Shown one piece after another: positions 51,949 through 60,170 of a DNA stretch of 64,000 nucleotides. The notes below the pieces were generated by a model that saw nothing but the letters and a program-made list of their open reading frames with translations, searched no databases and was not told where the DNA came from. The stretch is from Roseobacter insulae (lineage in GTDB: Bacteria > Pseudomonadota > Alphaproteobacteria > Rhodobacterales > Rhodobacteraceae). The position numbers and the translations under genes were made by a program. The stretch covers positions 473,501 to 537,500 of the forward strand of contig NZ_JAHXDN010000001.1 in the NCBI RefSeq assembly GCF_019375555.1, read 5' to 3'. The number at the start of each line of letters is the position of its first letter. Within the stretch, counting starts at the first letter, position 1.

Positions 51949-52551
51949 TTAACGCGCCCGGGTCAGTCCTTTAACAATTCCAGACAAGATCAGACCGGTC
52001 ACTAAAAACCAAAGCGAAACATAAAGATAGGTGACCAACAGGAATTGCGCGCTCTCGTTTTGGGAAATCACGATATTCGCGCGCCCAACGATTTCATCCG
52101 CACCAATGACCGACGCCGTGGCGGACGCCATGATGATGATCAAGAAGTACTGAAGCCAGGCAATGGTAAAGATTTCGCCGGCACCGCTAACCCCCGCACG
52201 CCGCTGTTCGAAGAAGCCTTTCGACTGGTCCGAGGTGAATCCGATCACCGGAAAGGTCAGCGCGAGGGTCGCCTTGATCCACAGCGGCACCGCCATAATC
52301 GTGCCACCGAATTCCACTTCGCTGGGGATCATCGACGCCATGTAGAACAGCAACACGAAACTCGGCACGTTACGGCAGACATTCGTGCCAAAATGCGACA
52401 ATGGCCCCAGCCCTGACACCCGTCTGGCGCGCAACCAGCCCAGTACAGTGCCAAGAACGGTGCCAAACCCCATCGACAGGATCGAGATCAGCAGGTTGGT
52501 GGCAAACCCGCGGGCTAGATAGCCGGTGTGATCATATAGCACTTCGATCAT
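51949..52551 (-). CDS. polar amino-acid ABC-type permease-like protein (degenerate coupling loop)
   Basis: A 200-aa membrane protein with four to five helices, related to the HisM/GlnP-type permeases (GFATNLLISILSMGFGTVLGTVLGWLRAR and VCRNVPSFVLLFYMA). The segment that should be the EAA coupling helix reads FFEQRRAGVSGAGEIFTIAWLQYF, keeping only part of the consensus. The ATG at 52549-52551 overlaps the stop of the preceding gene by 4 bp. It pairs with the fused binding-protein/permease upstream; no ATP-binding subunit is encoded nearby. Transport of an amino acid is possible but unproven. Confidence 0.78.
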   Translation of the reverse strand: MIEVLYDHTGYLARGFATNLLISILSMGFGTVLGTVLGWLRARRVSGLGPLSHFGTNVCRNVPSFVLLFYMASMIPSEVEFGGTIMAVPLWIKATLALTFPVIGFTSDQSKGFFEQRRAGVSGAGEIFTIAWLQYFLIIIMASATASVIGADEIVGRANIVISQNESAQFLLVTYLYVSLWFLVTGLILSGIVKGLTRAR

Positions 52552-54194
52552 GGCCCGGTTCCCACCACCCAGCGACGGGCACGGCGAAACAGCCACAGGA
52601 CACCCAGCACCAGCAAGAAGTAGAATACCAGAAGCCCGTTCATGAAGGTGCTGACATCACCACCTTCCGACACGATCAGGTTGACGGTTGAGACCAGCTC
52701 CGCCAGTGCGATTGCGCTTGCCATGCCAGCGGCTTTCACGATGTTGACGCAGGCCGCCACCAGACCGTCGAATGCCCGTTGGAAGGCGCCGGGCAGCAAA
52801 GTCCAGACCCCTTTTTCAGGATTTAGCCTGCGCTCCTGCTCCAGCGCGTGGGCGATCAGCACCGCATTGGTAGAGCCTGCATAGAGCGACAGGATGAGGG
52901 CGGCGGTCGTAAATGCACCGGGCGTGATCAGCGAAGACTGCGACAGCACGCCCCCCAATCCGAAAAAGACGATGTACATCTGCAAAATGGGGGGCGTCAT
53001 CCGGGCCAGGGTGACCAGTGCCTTCTGCGGCAGTAACAGCATACGCGCCCACAGGCCCCGCCCGCGCAACGACGCGTCCATCACTCCCAACCCCAGGCCG
53101 ACCACCAGCGCTCCGATGATCGCCACGGCGGACAGGGTCAACGTCAGGCCCAGCCCGCGGATCAGACGCCCCCGGCTGTAAGCATCGTAAAAGACAGTGA
53201 GGTCCACCCCCGTCGCGTCCTCAAGATCCGCCACCCACGGCGGTGGAGCCCCGGTTTCGGCAACAGGCGGAAAAGGCGGCGCGCCAAGGCAATCGGGCGG
53301 CAACGCCCCTTGCCGCATGTTGCAATAGGACGGTGTGCCCTCCGGTCCGGTTTGCGACCAGGCGGCATTCAACGCCTGAAGATAGGCGCTTTCGCCGATG
53401 TTCCACTTGCGCTCCAGCGCCAGCAGATACCCGGTTGCATGCCATTCACCGATCATATCGGACACAAACCGCCCGAGCGGAGCGTCGCGTTCTCCGATGG
53501 CAACGCCGATGGCCCATGGGGTGACAAGGATACGGTCCTCCATGACGCTGTAGTTGGTTTCGGGATTGGCCAGCACCCGCTGCACCAGCGCCGTGTCGTC
53601 AAAGGCCCACCCGACGCAGCGCCCGAACGACAGTGCCATCTTGGCCTCGCGGTTGGCCGGAAAATATTTGCCATCCACGCCGTATGTTTCTTCGAGCGTG
53701 CGGTTGTAATAGGAGCCTTGGGTCATGCAGACAGGCAGGCCGCGCAGTTCCTCCCAGCTCTGGTAATTGCGGTCGATTGGCCCGTAGGCGACAACGCCGC
53801 TGGAGTAGTAGCTCGGCTCCAGCAGACCAGCCTGACCCCGCCGGGTGACTGTGTCGCCCATCGTCGCGATGACAACATCCACGACACCCTGATTGACCCG
53901 CGATAGACGGTTCGATGCCGTGACCGCAACCAGTTCCAGGTCAACGCCCATCCGGTCGGCCAGCGCGCGGGCCAAATCAGGTTCCAGCCCGATGATCCTG
54001 CCCTGCGCGTCCAGCATACCCCAGGGCGGATAGTCGGTTTTTACGCCAACTATCAGCGCGCCGCGTCGCAGGATGTGTTCCAGCCGCCCGTTGGTCTGGT
54101 CCGGCAGCGCGACGGATTTCAGAGTTGGTTGAGCCAGTATCGGGCCCGCGACAAAGGCGCAGATGATCAGGACAACGGTCAGAAACCGGATCAT
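52548..54194 (-). CDS. fused periplasmic amino-acid-binding domain and permease
   Basis: A 548-aa protein. A signal peptide (IRFLTVVLIICAFVAGPILAQ) precedes an SBP family 3 domain at about 35-290, with RRGALIVGVKTDYPPWGMLDAQGRIIGLEPDLARALADRMGV and GVVDVVIATMGDTVTRR. After a linker containing cysteines (SYCNMRQGALPPDCLG), residues 330-540 form a HisM-like permease. The usual EAA loop is replaced by a region reading RRLNPEKGVWTLLPGAFQRAF, a poor match. The ATG at 54192-54194 overlaps the methyltransferase stop by 4 bp. An SBP tied to its own permease, in a set lacking an ATPase, suggests either a transporter borrowing an ATPase from elsewhere or a repurposed sensor. Confidence 0.82.
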   Translation of the reverse strand: MIRFLTVVLIICAFVAGPILAQPTLKSVALPDQTNGRLEHILRRGALIVGVKTDYPPWGMLDAQGRIIGLEPDLARALADRMGVDLELVAVTASNRLSRVNQGVVDVVIATMGDTVTRRGQAGLLEPSYYSSGVVAYGPIDRNYQSWEELRGLPVCMTQGSYYNRTLEETYGVDGKYFPANREAKMALSFGRCVGWAFDDTALVQRVLANPETNYSVMEDRILVTPWAIGVAIGERDAPLGRFVSDMIGEWHATGYLLALERKWNIGESAYLQALNAAWSQTGPEGTPSYCNMRQGALPPDCLGAPPFPPVAETGAPPPWVADLEDATGVDLTVFYDAYSRGRLIRGLGLTLTLSAVAIIGALVVGLGLGVMDASLRGRGLWARMLLLPQKALVTLARMTPPILQMYIVFFGLGGVLSQSSLITPGAFTTAALILSLYAGSTNAVLIAHALEQERRLNPEKGVWTLLPGAFQRAFDGLVAACVNIVKAAGMASAIALAELVSTVNLIVSEGGDVSTFMNGLLVFYFLLVLGVLWLFRRARRWVVGTGP

Positions 54195-54979
54195 GGTACG
54201 GCCACCGCGATCAGCCCGTAACCCAGCGACGCGGGACACATGCGCGTCAGGATACTGTCGATCCAGCGCAGCGGCGCATAGGTGGTCAGAAGGCTCTCCG
54301 GCAGCACACTTTCGGCACGGATCATCGCAATCTGGAATCCTGCCTCGGCAAGCTCGGCGGTCAACCGCGCCGGATCAAAAAGCTGGTAGGGCAGGGTCAC
54401 CCGCGTGCCGTCCATCGTCCGCGTGTACCGGATCAGCCCCGCCGCCCCGGAGCCCGCCTGTTTCTGTTCGGCAAGAAACCGGCGCGCCTTGTTCGGAACA
54501 GATATCAGCAAGCGGCCGACCGTCGGTTTGAGCAGGTCATGCATCTGTTGCAGCGCGACAATCCGGTCCGACCGGGATTCGATATGCGCGAGTACACCAA
54601 AGAGACACAGCACCAGATCGGCCTGACCTTTTTGCTGCACATAGGTCGCCAGACTGGTCGGATCAGGGCCCAGCACACTCAGGTCATGCCATCCCAGTTC
54701 CTTCGCACGCTCCGACAACATTTCCAGCGCGACGGGGTTGATGTCGTAACCGGCTGCCTGCTTTACCTTGCTCTTGAGCCGCAGCAGGTACCGCCCGTTG
54801 CCGCAGCCGAAGTCAACGACATGCGCCTGTTCGGGCAACAGTGTGAGGATCCGGCGCCATGTTGTGATGTTGGGGTTGGGATAGCGGCGATCGTAATGTC
54901 CGGAGCCGAAATACAAAAGGTAGGACCGGGTTGTGAGATCGGGACTGTCCGGCTCGGGAATTTTGCTTTGGCGGCCCAT
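54191..54979 (-). CDS. class I SAM-dependent methyltransferase
   Basis: A 262-aa methyltransferase. SAM-binding motif I is AHVVDFGCGNGRYLLRL near residues 70-87. An acidic residue in GYDINPVALEML (motif II) and a DLVLCLFGVLAHIES segment (motif IV region) follow. The N-terminal YFGSGHYDRRYPNPNITTWRRI resembles tRNA-wobble-uridine-type (AlkBH8/Trm9-like) and small-molecule methyltransferases, but the substrate is undetermined. It sits between the receptor-like channel and the binding-protein/permease fusion with overlapping starts and stops, so it is coexpressed with sensory or transport genes. Confidence 0.85.
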   Translation of the reverse strand: MGRQSKIPEPDSPDLTTRSYLLYFGSGHYDRRYPNPNITTWRRILTLLPEQAHVVDFGCGNGRYLLRLKSKVKQAAGYDINPVALEMLSERAKELGWHDLSVLGPDPTSLATYVQQKGQADLVLCLFGVLAHIESRSDRIVALQQMHDLLKPTVGRLLISVPNKARRFLAEQKQAGSGAAGLIRYTRTMDGTRVTLPYQLFDPARLTAELAEAGFQIAMIRAESVLPESLLTTYAPLRWIDSILTRMCPASLGYGLIAVAVP

Positions 54980-56265
54980 CAGTTCGGCGCAATCGCCCCG
55001 GACCCGAGGGTGTTTTCGATCCGCTTGCGCCATTCCGTGTCACGCATCCGAACGATCAGCGCGCTGTCGATGGCGCGGCGCAGGAAGTCGCTTCCATTGG
55101 CCCGTGAGATTGCCCAGCCGTATGGCTCGTTTCTATAGACACTGCCCTGTACCGTGACCTGCCCGTCATAGGGAGACCGCCGGGACAGATAAGACAGGGC
55201 GATCCAGTCACCAAGCACCGCATCCACCTTGCCCGTGTAGAGCTGTTCAACGGCGCGGTCCCAGTCACGTGTCAGGACAATGCCGCCAGAAAGCCCATCA
55301 TCTTCCATGGTGAACATGGTTTGGCTGTGATCATCGTTTTCATCGCATGCCAGCCAGGCTGCGCGTTTGTCGAGCAGGGATTTCTTTTCCGCGCCCGCGT
55401 CCACTTTTGCAGAGGCCTCAACATATTGCTCGCGCAGGAACTCCTGCGCCGTGGAACAGCGCAGGGTCGCGATCCTGAGGCCGGGCAGCGCCTGCGCATC
55501 AACCGCTGGGCTTTCACCAATGGCGCCCACAAAGGCAGAGGTGATCACCCCCAGGATCATCGCAGACAAGGCCGTACCGACCACGGCCATCACCATCTCG
55601 AAAATCTTCCCCAGCAAGGTTGCAAACCCGTCGCCCACACCCTTCAGTCCCGACGTCCGCGCGACCGCTTCCAGTGAATAGGCCATCCACGTCCGCACCG
55701 GACCCGCCGTTTTGCCGTCTCCAAGCTCCACCGGGACGCTGCGCATCAACGCCCGCAGCAAAAAAGCTGTGACAAGATTCAACAGTAAAAACAGGATGAT
55801 CGCGCGGGCCACTGTGGGCTGAAAAACCGTTTCGACAATCGTTTCGATCGCGACCTCGAAATCAATGGCGCCGGTCTGCGCGACGGCCAGCGTCAACCCG
55901 GATGACAGGTACTGCTGACTGAAATCATAGCGCCGCATCCGGTCCGCCGTGATCGTCAACGGCGATATCACCACGTCTATGGTGCCGCCGCGCAGGCCAA
56001 TTTCCTGCTCGTCAATACTGTCACAGACAACAAACGCGGTTGTCCGGTCGATATCCGTCGAGACGGAGTGCCACAAATCCACGGCAAAACCGCGCGGCAT
56101 GCCGTCCGGGCCGGTGTAGGTAAACGGTTCTGCCGACCGGATCGCAACAACAAGATCGTGATCGCCTTCGGGGGCTTCGCAGGCCCGTGAGGGCGACGCT
56201 GCAAGGAGAAATAGCAGGAGGAGCGGCAACCAGAAATGCCGCGCCAATTGGCTCACACTGTTCAC
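54979..56265 (-). CDS. ionotropic glutamate receptor-like (GluR0-type) ligand-gated channel
   Basis: A 428-aa protein from the GTG at 56263-56265 (AAGGGA upstream). It has a signal peptide (about 1-28) and an S1 half of an SBP-type ligand-binding domain (HDLVVAIRSAEPFTYTGPDGMPRGFAVDLW to about 130). A first helix follows at about 150-172, then a re-entrant pore loop (SLEAVARTSGLKGVGDGFATLLGK), a second helix at about 220-246, and the S2 half (LPGLRIATLRCSTAQEFLREQYV to the C-terminus). This S1-TM-pore-TM-S2 order is that of prokaryotic iGluRs such as GluR0. The filter, TVGYGD in K+-selective members, is replaced by a GVGDG-containing stretch, so selectivity is uncertain. Confidence 0.82.
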   Translation of the reverse strand: MNSVSQLARHFWLPLLLLFLLAASPSRACEAPEGDHDLVVAIRSAEPFTYTGPDGMPRGFAVDLWHSVSTDIDRTTAFVVCDSIDEQEIGLRGGTIDVVISPLTITADRMRRYDFSQQYLSSGLTLAVAQTGAIDFEVAIETIVETVFQPTVARAIILFLLLNLVTAFLLRALMRSVPVELGDGKTAGPVRTWMAYSLEAVARTSGLKGVGDGFATLLGKIFEMVMAVVGTALSAMILGVITSAFVGAIGESPAVDAQALPGLRIATLRCSTAQEFLREQYVEASAKVDAGAEKKSLLDKRAAWLACDENDDHSQTMFTMEDDGLSGGIVLTRDWDRAVEQLYTGKVDAVLGDWIALSYLSRRSPYDGQVTVQGSVYRNEPYGWAISRANGSDFLRRAIDSALIVRMRDTEWRKRIENTLGSGAIAPN

Positions 56266-56416
56266 GCAAATTCCCTTCCGGCAGGCTGTGCGCACGACAC
56301 GTCTTGGTAATTCGGGTTCACCCTATGGTGGAATTTTGCGAACGGGCAAGACTTTTCCGTGCGTGCTTCAAGGAATGTGGCGAGGGTGATATTACCATGT
56401 CAGTCGACTTCAGCGC

Positions 56417-57988
56417 CTATTCCGAAACCGTTGAATTTGTATCCGGTTCAAGCGACGGAACGATCGCGGGCCCGGTGGTCTCCGCATCGGTATTGGGTTT
56501 TTTGCCCGGCGCATCGGCGGCTTCGCCCGCTTGTATTCCGGTGCGGAACGCCTTGGACCCTCCCACCACCGCGCTTGCACCCGCGCCGAGGAACTCGGAC
56601 AGGGAGCTTGCATCCAGCCCCGAGATCATCAGCGCAAACGCCTCCACCGCGTGGGCGGCGGTGGCGAACATCATCAAGCCCTTGCGCAGGAGCGGCCAAT
56701 TGGTCTCTTCGCCCATGCAATTGGCCAGGAAGGTGGCGATGGAGCGGAGCGATTTCGCCACACCAAAGACCAGCAAAGGCAACTGCTTGAACCCGTCGAC
56801 ATGCGAGGCACCGACCAGCGCGCCTGCCGCTTCCAGCCCGCGCATCACGTCGACGACCTTGGCCTTGATCCCCTTATTCTCCGGCTTGACCTCGATCGCC
56901 ATCAGGATGCCACGCGCGAATTTCACGCCACCGACGATCATTCCCATGATCGCGGGGATCGCGCCAACGCCGCCGGACAGGACACCCGCCGCAAGGGCGA
57001 CACCGAAGGTCAGGGCACCTTCAAGCGCGACGAGTCCGCCTTTAACGCGGTCCAGTTTCTTGCTCGACAGGGACGGCCATTGAAACCGCTGGAGAACATC
57101 GCTCGACGCTTTGTATTGCGTCACTAACATGCGGTTTCCGACACTTATCGCGCCGTGCGGAGCCATCTTGCATTGCAGGGTTCCCTGCCAGTTCGCATAG
57201 GCTGCGGGGGACATCGACGCAATTGCCATGCCATCCAATGCACACTGTATCGGACCCTCGTGGCCTGCAAAGGGCCGCTGCCCGCGCCCTGCCGACATCA
57301 GCTGGAACAACCCAATCGACGGTGTCCAGAACGTAGCGCCATCGGCCTGGCGTTGATAGGTGGCGGTCCGCGATGCTGTGCCTGCCATCAATCCCGCGCG
57401 ACCGGAAACGGCTTTGGCCTGAACCGGTGTCGACAGCGCCTTGGCACCCATCTCGTCCGCTTCTTTTTCCAGACTGGCGTCATCATTGATCTGCACGCCG
57501 GTGGCCTTCAGCTGCTGCGTGGGCCTTACGCGCCCCTGCGCCTGCTGAACCACATGCCAGGCTTCATGCGGCAGGTGCTTTTCCTGCCCAGGGCCCAGAT
57601 GAATGGCGCTGCCCTGTGCATAGGCATGTGCACCGACCTTTTCAGGTTCCGACGAGTTGTAGTGAACGTGAACGCCGCTCATATCGGCGCCGGACAATGT
57701 TTCAATGCCACTGCGCAATTGATCCGGCAGCCCTTGCCCGCCGCCAGAATTCTGACCCACCGGCGCGGTGTCGTTGCCCGTAGATGTGCGCTGCGCAATG
57801 CCCCTGCCCGTCCAGCTTTGAAGTTGTGCGACGACAGCGCTTTGGTCCGCCCGTTGCTGCAAGGTGGCCAAACCGGTATCCGCTGCGACAGCGCGCGTGG
57901 CGCTGGCGGGGTCTGTTTCCGGATCAGTTTTTGATTTCGCCGCGATGTCTCGTGGTGCACTGCGTTCGGACGAAAATATCTGAGCCAT
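56417..57988 (-). CDS. DUF4157-domain eCIS-associated protein, candidate cargo/effector
   Basis: A 523-aa protein. The N-terminal 80 residues are polar and disordered with QQRADQSAVVAQLQSW. The DUF4157 core runs from about 85 to 190, with LRSGIETLSGADMSGVHVHY, HAYAQGSAIHLGPG, and the metalloprotease-like HEAWHVVQQAQG at about 141-152. Residues about 310-500 hold several glycine/alanine-rich hydrophobic stretches (LTFGVALAAGVLSGGVGAIPAIMGMIVGGVKFA) that could insert into a membrane. DUF4157 is strongly associated with eCIS loci, often at the N-terminus of cargo proteins. The ATG at 57986-57988 is preceded by AGGGGA. Whether the C-terminal part is toxic is unknown. Confidence 0.82.
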   Translation of the reverse strand: MAQIFSSERSAPRDIAAKSKTDPETDPASATRAVAADTGLATLQQRADQSAVVAQLQSWTGRGIAQRTSTGNDTAPVGQNSGGGQGLPDQLRSGIETLSGADMSGVHVHYNSSEPEKVGAHAYAQGSAIHLGPGQEKHLPHEAWHVVQQAQGRVRPTQQLKATGVQINDDASLEKEADEMGAKALSTPVQAKAVSGRAGLMAGTASRTATYQRQADGATFWTPSIGLFQLMSAGRGQRPFAGHEGPIQCALDGMAIASMSPAAYANWQGTLQCKMAPHGAISVGNRMLVTQYKASSDVLQRFQWPSLSSKKLDRVKGGLVALEGALTFGVALAAGVLSGGVGAIPAIMGMIVGGVKFARGILMAIEVKPENKGIKAKVVDVMRGLEAAGALVGASHVDGFKQLPLLVFGVAKSLRSIATFLANCMGEETNWPLLRKGLMMFATAAHAVEAFALMISGLDASSLSEFLGAGASAVVGGSKAFRTGIQAGEAADAPGKKPNTDAETTGPAIVPSLEPDTNSTVSE

Positions 57989-58010
57989 CAAAGTTCCCCT
58001 TATGGTGGCA

Positions 58011-58087
58011 CCCTAGCACCGGATTTCCCCTGCGTCATTTGATCTTTGGTTAAGAGATTCCTAATGCAGCGGGTGCTAGGGAAATCC
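58011..58087. repeat. permuted inverted repeat upstream of the DUF4157 gene
   Basis: Two pairs of inverted arms lie in the 210-bp upstream spacer. CCCTAGCACC (58011-58020) pairs with GGTGCTAGGG (58072-58081). GGATTTCCC (58021-58029) pairs with GGGAAATCC (58079-58087). The right-hand arms overlap by three bases, so the two hairpins are mutually exclusive. The left side reads as the end then the start of the same 16-base unit, as if from tandem copies. The rest of the spacer (58088-58198) shows no gene. Confidence 0.55.
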
Positions 58088-58198
58088 AATCCCTGTGACG
58101 GTCACTATGCGGCGTGAACCGGGTGCACAGATGCAGCAGCCCGCGCGGCGGTCGCTCACGCCGGACCGCCAGCGATACACAATTGACCCGGTTAGAGC

Positions 58199-59002
58199 CT
58201 AGTCACCGGACCATTCAGGCATTGGCTTTTTTGAGATGAATGCCTGAATTCCCGCTTCTGTATCCCGGGCCATCATGTTTTCGGCCATGGCGGCACCGGT
58301 GTAGGCATAAGCGGCTTCCAACCCCATTTCCGATTGCTCATAGAAGGCATTCTTTCCGATTTTGACGGCAACCGGCGACTTGGACACGATCTTGGCCGCC
58401 ATCGCCCGGGCGGCGTGTGACAGCTCATCCTCGGGCACAGCCTGATTGATCAGACCCATTTCAACAGCACGCGCGGCGGGTTGAAATTCCCCCAACAGCA
58501 ACATTTCCATCGCCTGTTTGCGGGTCAGGTTACGGGACAGCGCAACCATCGGCGTAGAACAAAAGAGACCGATGTTCACGCCTGACGTCGCAAATGTGGC
58601 CGTGTCGGCGGCGACGGCCAGATCGCAGCTCGCAACCAGCTGACAGCCGGCCGCTGTTGCAATGCCCTGCACCTGTGCAATCACGGGCTGCGGCAACCGA
58701 ACTATCGACATCATCATCCGCGAACATGTGGCGAAAAGCGCGTTGAAATATGCTTTGCCACCATCGGCGTCCCGACGGCGCAGAGTCATTTCCTTGAGGT
58801 TATGCCCCGCGCAAAACTGTGTACCGGCGCCCCGCAACACAACGGCTTTGGTGGATTTATCCGTTGCCAGTTCGTCCAACGCAGACTGCAACGCCGCCAG
58901 CATCTCCTCGGACAACGCGTTGAGGGTTTTCGGACAGTTCAGCGTAATCGTCGCAATTCCATCGGATCGTTCCAGCAAGACCGGTGCGTCGCCCTGGGTC
59001 AT
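58199..59002 (-). CDS. enoyl-CoA hydratase/isomerase family protein
   Basis: A 267-aa crotonase-fold enzyme. Features are GAGTQFCAGHNLKEM (oxyanion loop one, with the CoA-binding AGxxL pattern), QVQGIATAAGCQLVASCDLAVAA (oxyanion loop two), and FCSTPMVALSRNL. One catalytic Glu of classical hydratases is not obvious (the position after LVAS is CDLAVA), so isomerase or decarboxylase-like activity cannot be excluded. A longer frame to 59041 exists, but GAGG five bases before the ATG at 59000-59002 decides the start. It is next to the desaturase, 52 bp downstream on the same strand. Confidence 0.88.
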   Translation of the reverse strand: MTQGDAPVLLERSDGIATITLNCPKTLNALSEEMLAALQSALDELATDKSTKAVVLRGAGTQFCAGHNLKEMTLRRRDADGGKAYFNALFATCSRMMMSIVRLPQPVIAQVQGIATAAGCQLVASCDLAVAADTATFATSGVNIGLFCSTPMVALSRNLTRKQAMEMLLLGEFQPAARAVEMGLINQAVPEDELSHAARAMAAKIVSKSPVAVKIGKNAFYEQSEMGLEAAYAYTGAAMAENMMARDTEAGIQAFISKKPMPEWSGD

Positions 59003-59053
59003 GGTCACCTCTTTCGTGATAAACGCCACGGTGACCATCAAAGCTGGAATTGC

Positions 59054-60121
59054 TCAGATACGCAACGGGGACGTGTGGTCCGGGTCAGATCGCTCGGGCG
59101 CAGGCCCTTGCCACAGGTTATGCGGCACCGGGTCCTTGGCCCTGAAGAGAAACAACCGGGCGATCTGCCCGTAAGACCGGTAGGCGTAGCCACCATTACG
59201 CGCCAGAAATTCCGCCCGCCGCGCGTTGTAATAGCCCTGCAGCTGATACCATGGCATGCGTGGGCAGGCATGGTGCACGGCATGCAGGTTGTTTTTCAGG
59301 AAGAGGAACGACAGCAGGCCACGATCCTCGATAATCACGCTACGACACCGCGCCTTTTCATGCGCCCTGTGTTCCAGAAAAGTCCTGATCTTGAGGATCG
59401 AATGGCTGAAATAGGCGCAGACGACATAGAGCCACAGAGGCATGTTCGACACCGTGATCCACCAGATTGCGACCGGGACAAGGCCCATGATGTGGAACGC
59501 GTAGGCGTTGATGATATTGCGCTCCCCCGACATCATTGCCTTGAAATCCGCCTTGTAGAAAGTCCCCAGGCCAATCGCCGGCCCAACAAGGATGCGACCG
59601 AGCAGCGTGTTGTTCCATCTGTAAAGAGCGCGCCGGATGCCACACCAGCCTGCCCAGATAGCGGGATCGACAAAGTTCGTCTCCGGGTCGTCATAGGGGT
59701 CTGTCAGGGCCGGATCATGGTGGTGCGCAAGATGCGTGTCACGAAACCGCGGGTAAGGAATTGCCAGTCCCAACGCCGGAAAGACCATGGCCGTGTTGAC
59801 CCGCGCATCCCTGAAGGGGTGGCCGTGCAACACTTCGTGACTGAAGGAGGAATAGAGCGTCAATGATAAGGTCAGGATCAGGCCGGCAGCCGATGCCCCC
59901 AAGACATCAAAACACGTGGTGGCGATGGCAAAGCCCACATAGCACATCACACCTATTGCCAGCGTCGGCCATTCGATCGACCGAAGCTGAGCATACATTC
60001 TGGCCTTCAACTTTTCTTTCCTTTCAATGCTGTGACGGCGAGCAGCCCCGTAGATCATTGTCAGCAGGGTCAGAGGTGCCACAAGAGCGTGAATTTGTGA
60101 TCCATACGTTACTTTCGTCAT
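59054..60121 (-). CDS. membrane fatty-acid desaturase
   Basis: A 355-aa membrane-bound di-iron desaturase-type protein. Three histidine clusters are present in the canonical order: HEVLHGHP near residue 95, HLAHHHD near 131, and HAVHHACP near 280. Hydrophobic segments surround them (IGVMCYVGFAIATTCFDVLG, AGLILTLSLTLYS, VAIWWITVSNMPLWLYVVCAYFS). Relatives desaturate or hydroxylate lipids or carotenoid-like substrates; the HxxxH, HxxHH, HxxHH spacing favours the fatty-acid desaturase family. It is divergent from an XRE regulator only 49 bp away, suggesting regulation by it. Confidence 0.9.
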   Translation of the reverse strand: MTKVTYGSQIHALVAPLTLLTMIYGAARRHSIERKEKLKARMYAQLRSIEWPTLAIGVMCYVGFAIATTCFDVLGASAAGLILTLSLTLYSSFSHEVLHGHPFRDARVNTAMVFPALGLAIPYPRFRDTHLAHHHDPALTDPYDDPETNFVDPAIWAGWCGIRRALYRWNNTLLGRILVGPAIGLGTFYKADFKAMMSGERNIINAYAFHIMGLVPVAIWWITVSNMPLWLYVVCAYFSHSILKIRTFLEHRAHEKARCRSVIIEDRGLLSFLFLKNNLHAVHHACPRMPWYQLQGYYNARRAEFLARNGGYAYRSYGQIARLFLFRAKDPVPHNLWQGPAPERSDPDHTSPLRI

Positions 60122-60170
60122 GTATTTGCTAGGTTGTTGTGTTTTCGCATCTGTGCGGTAAATTCACATC

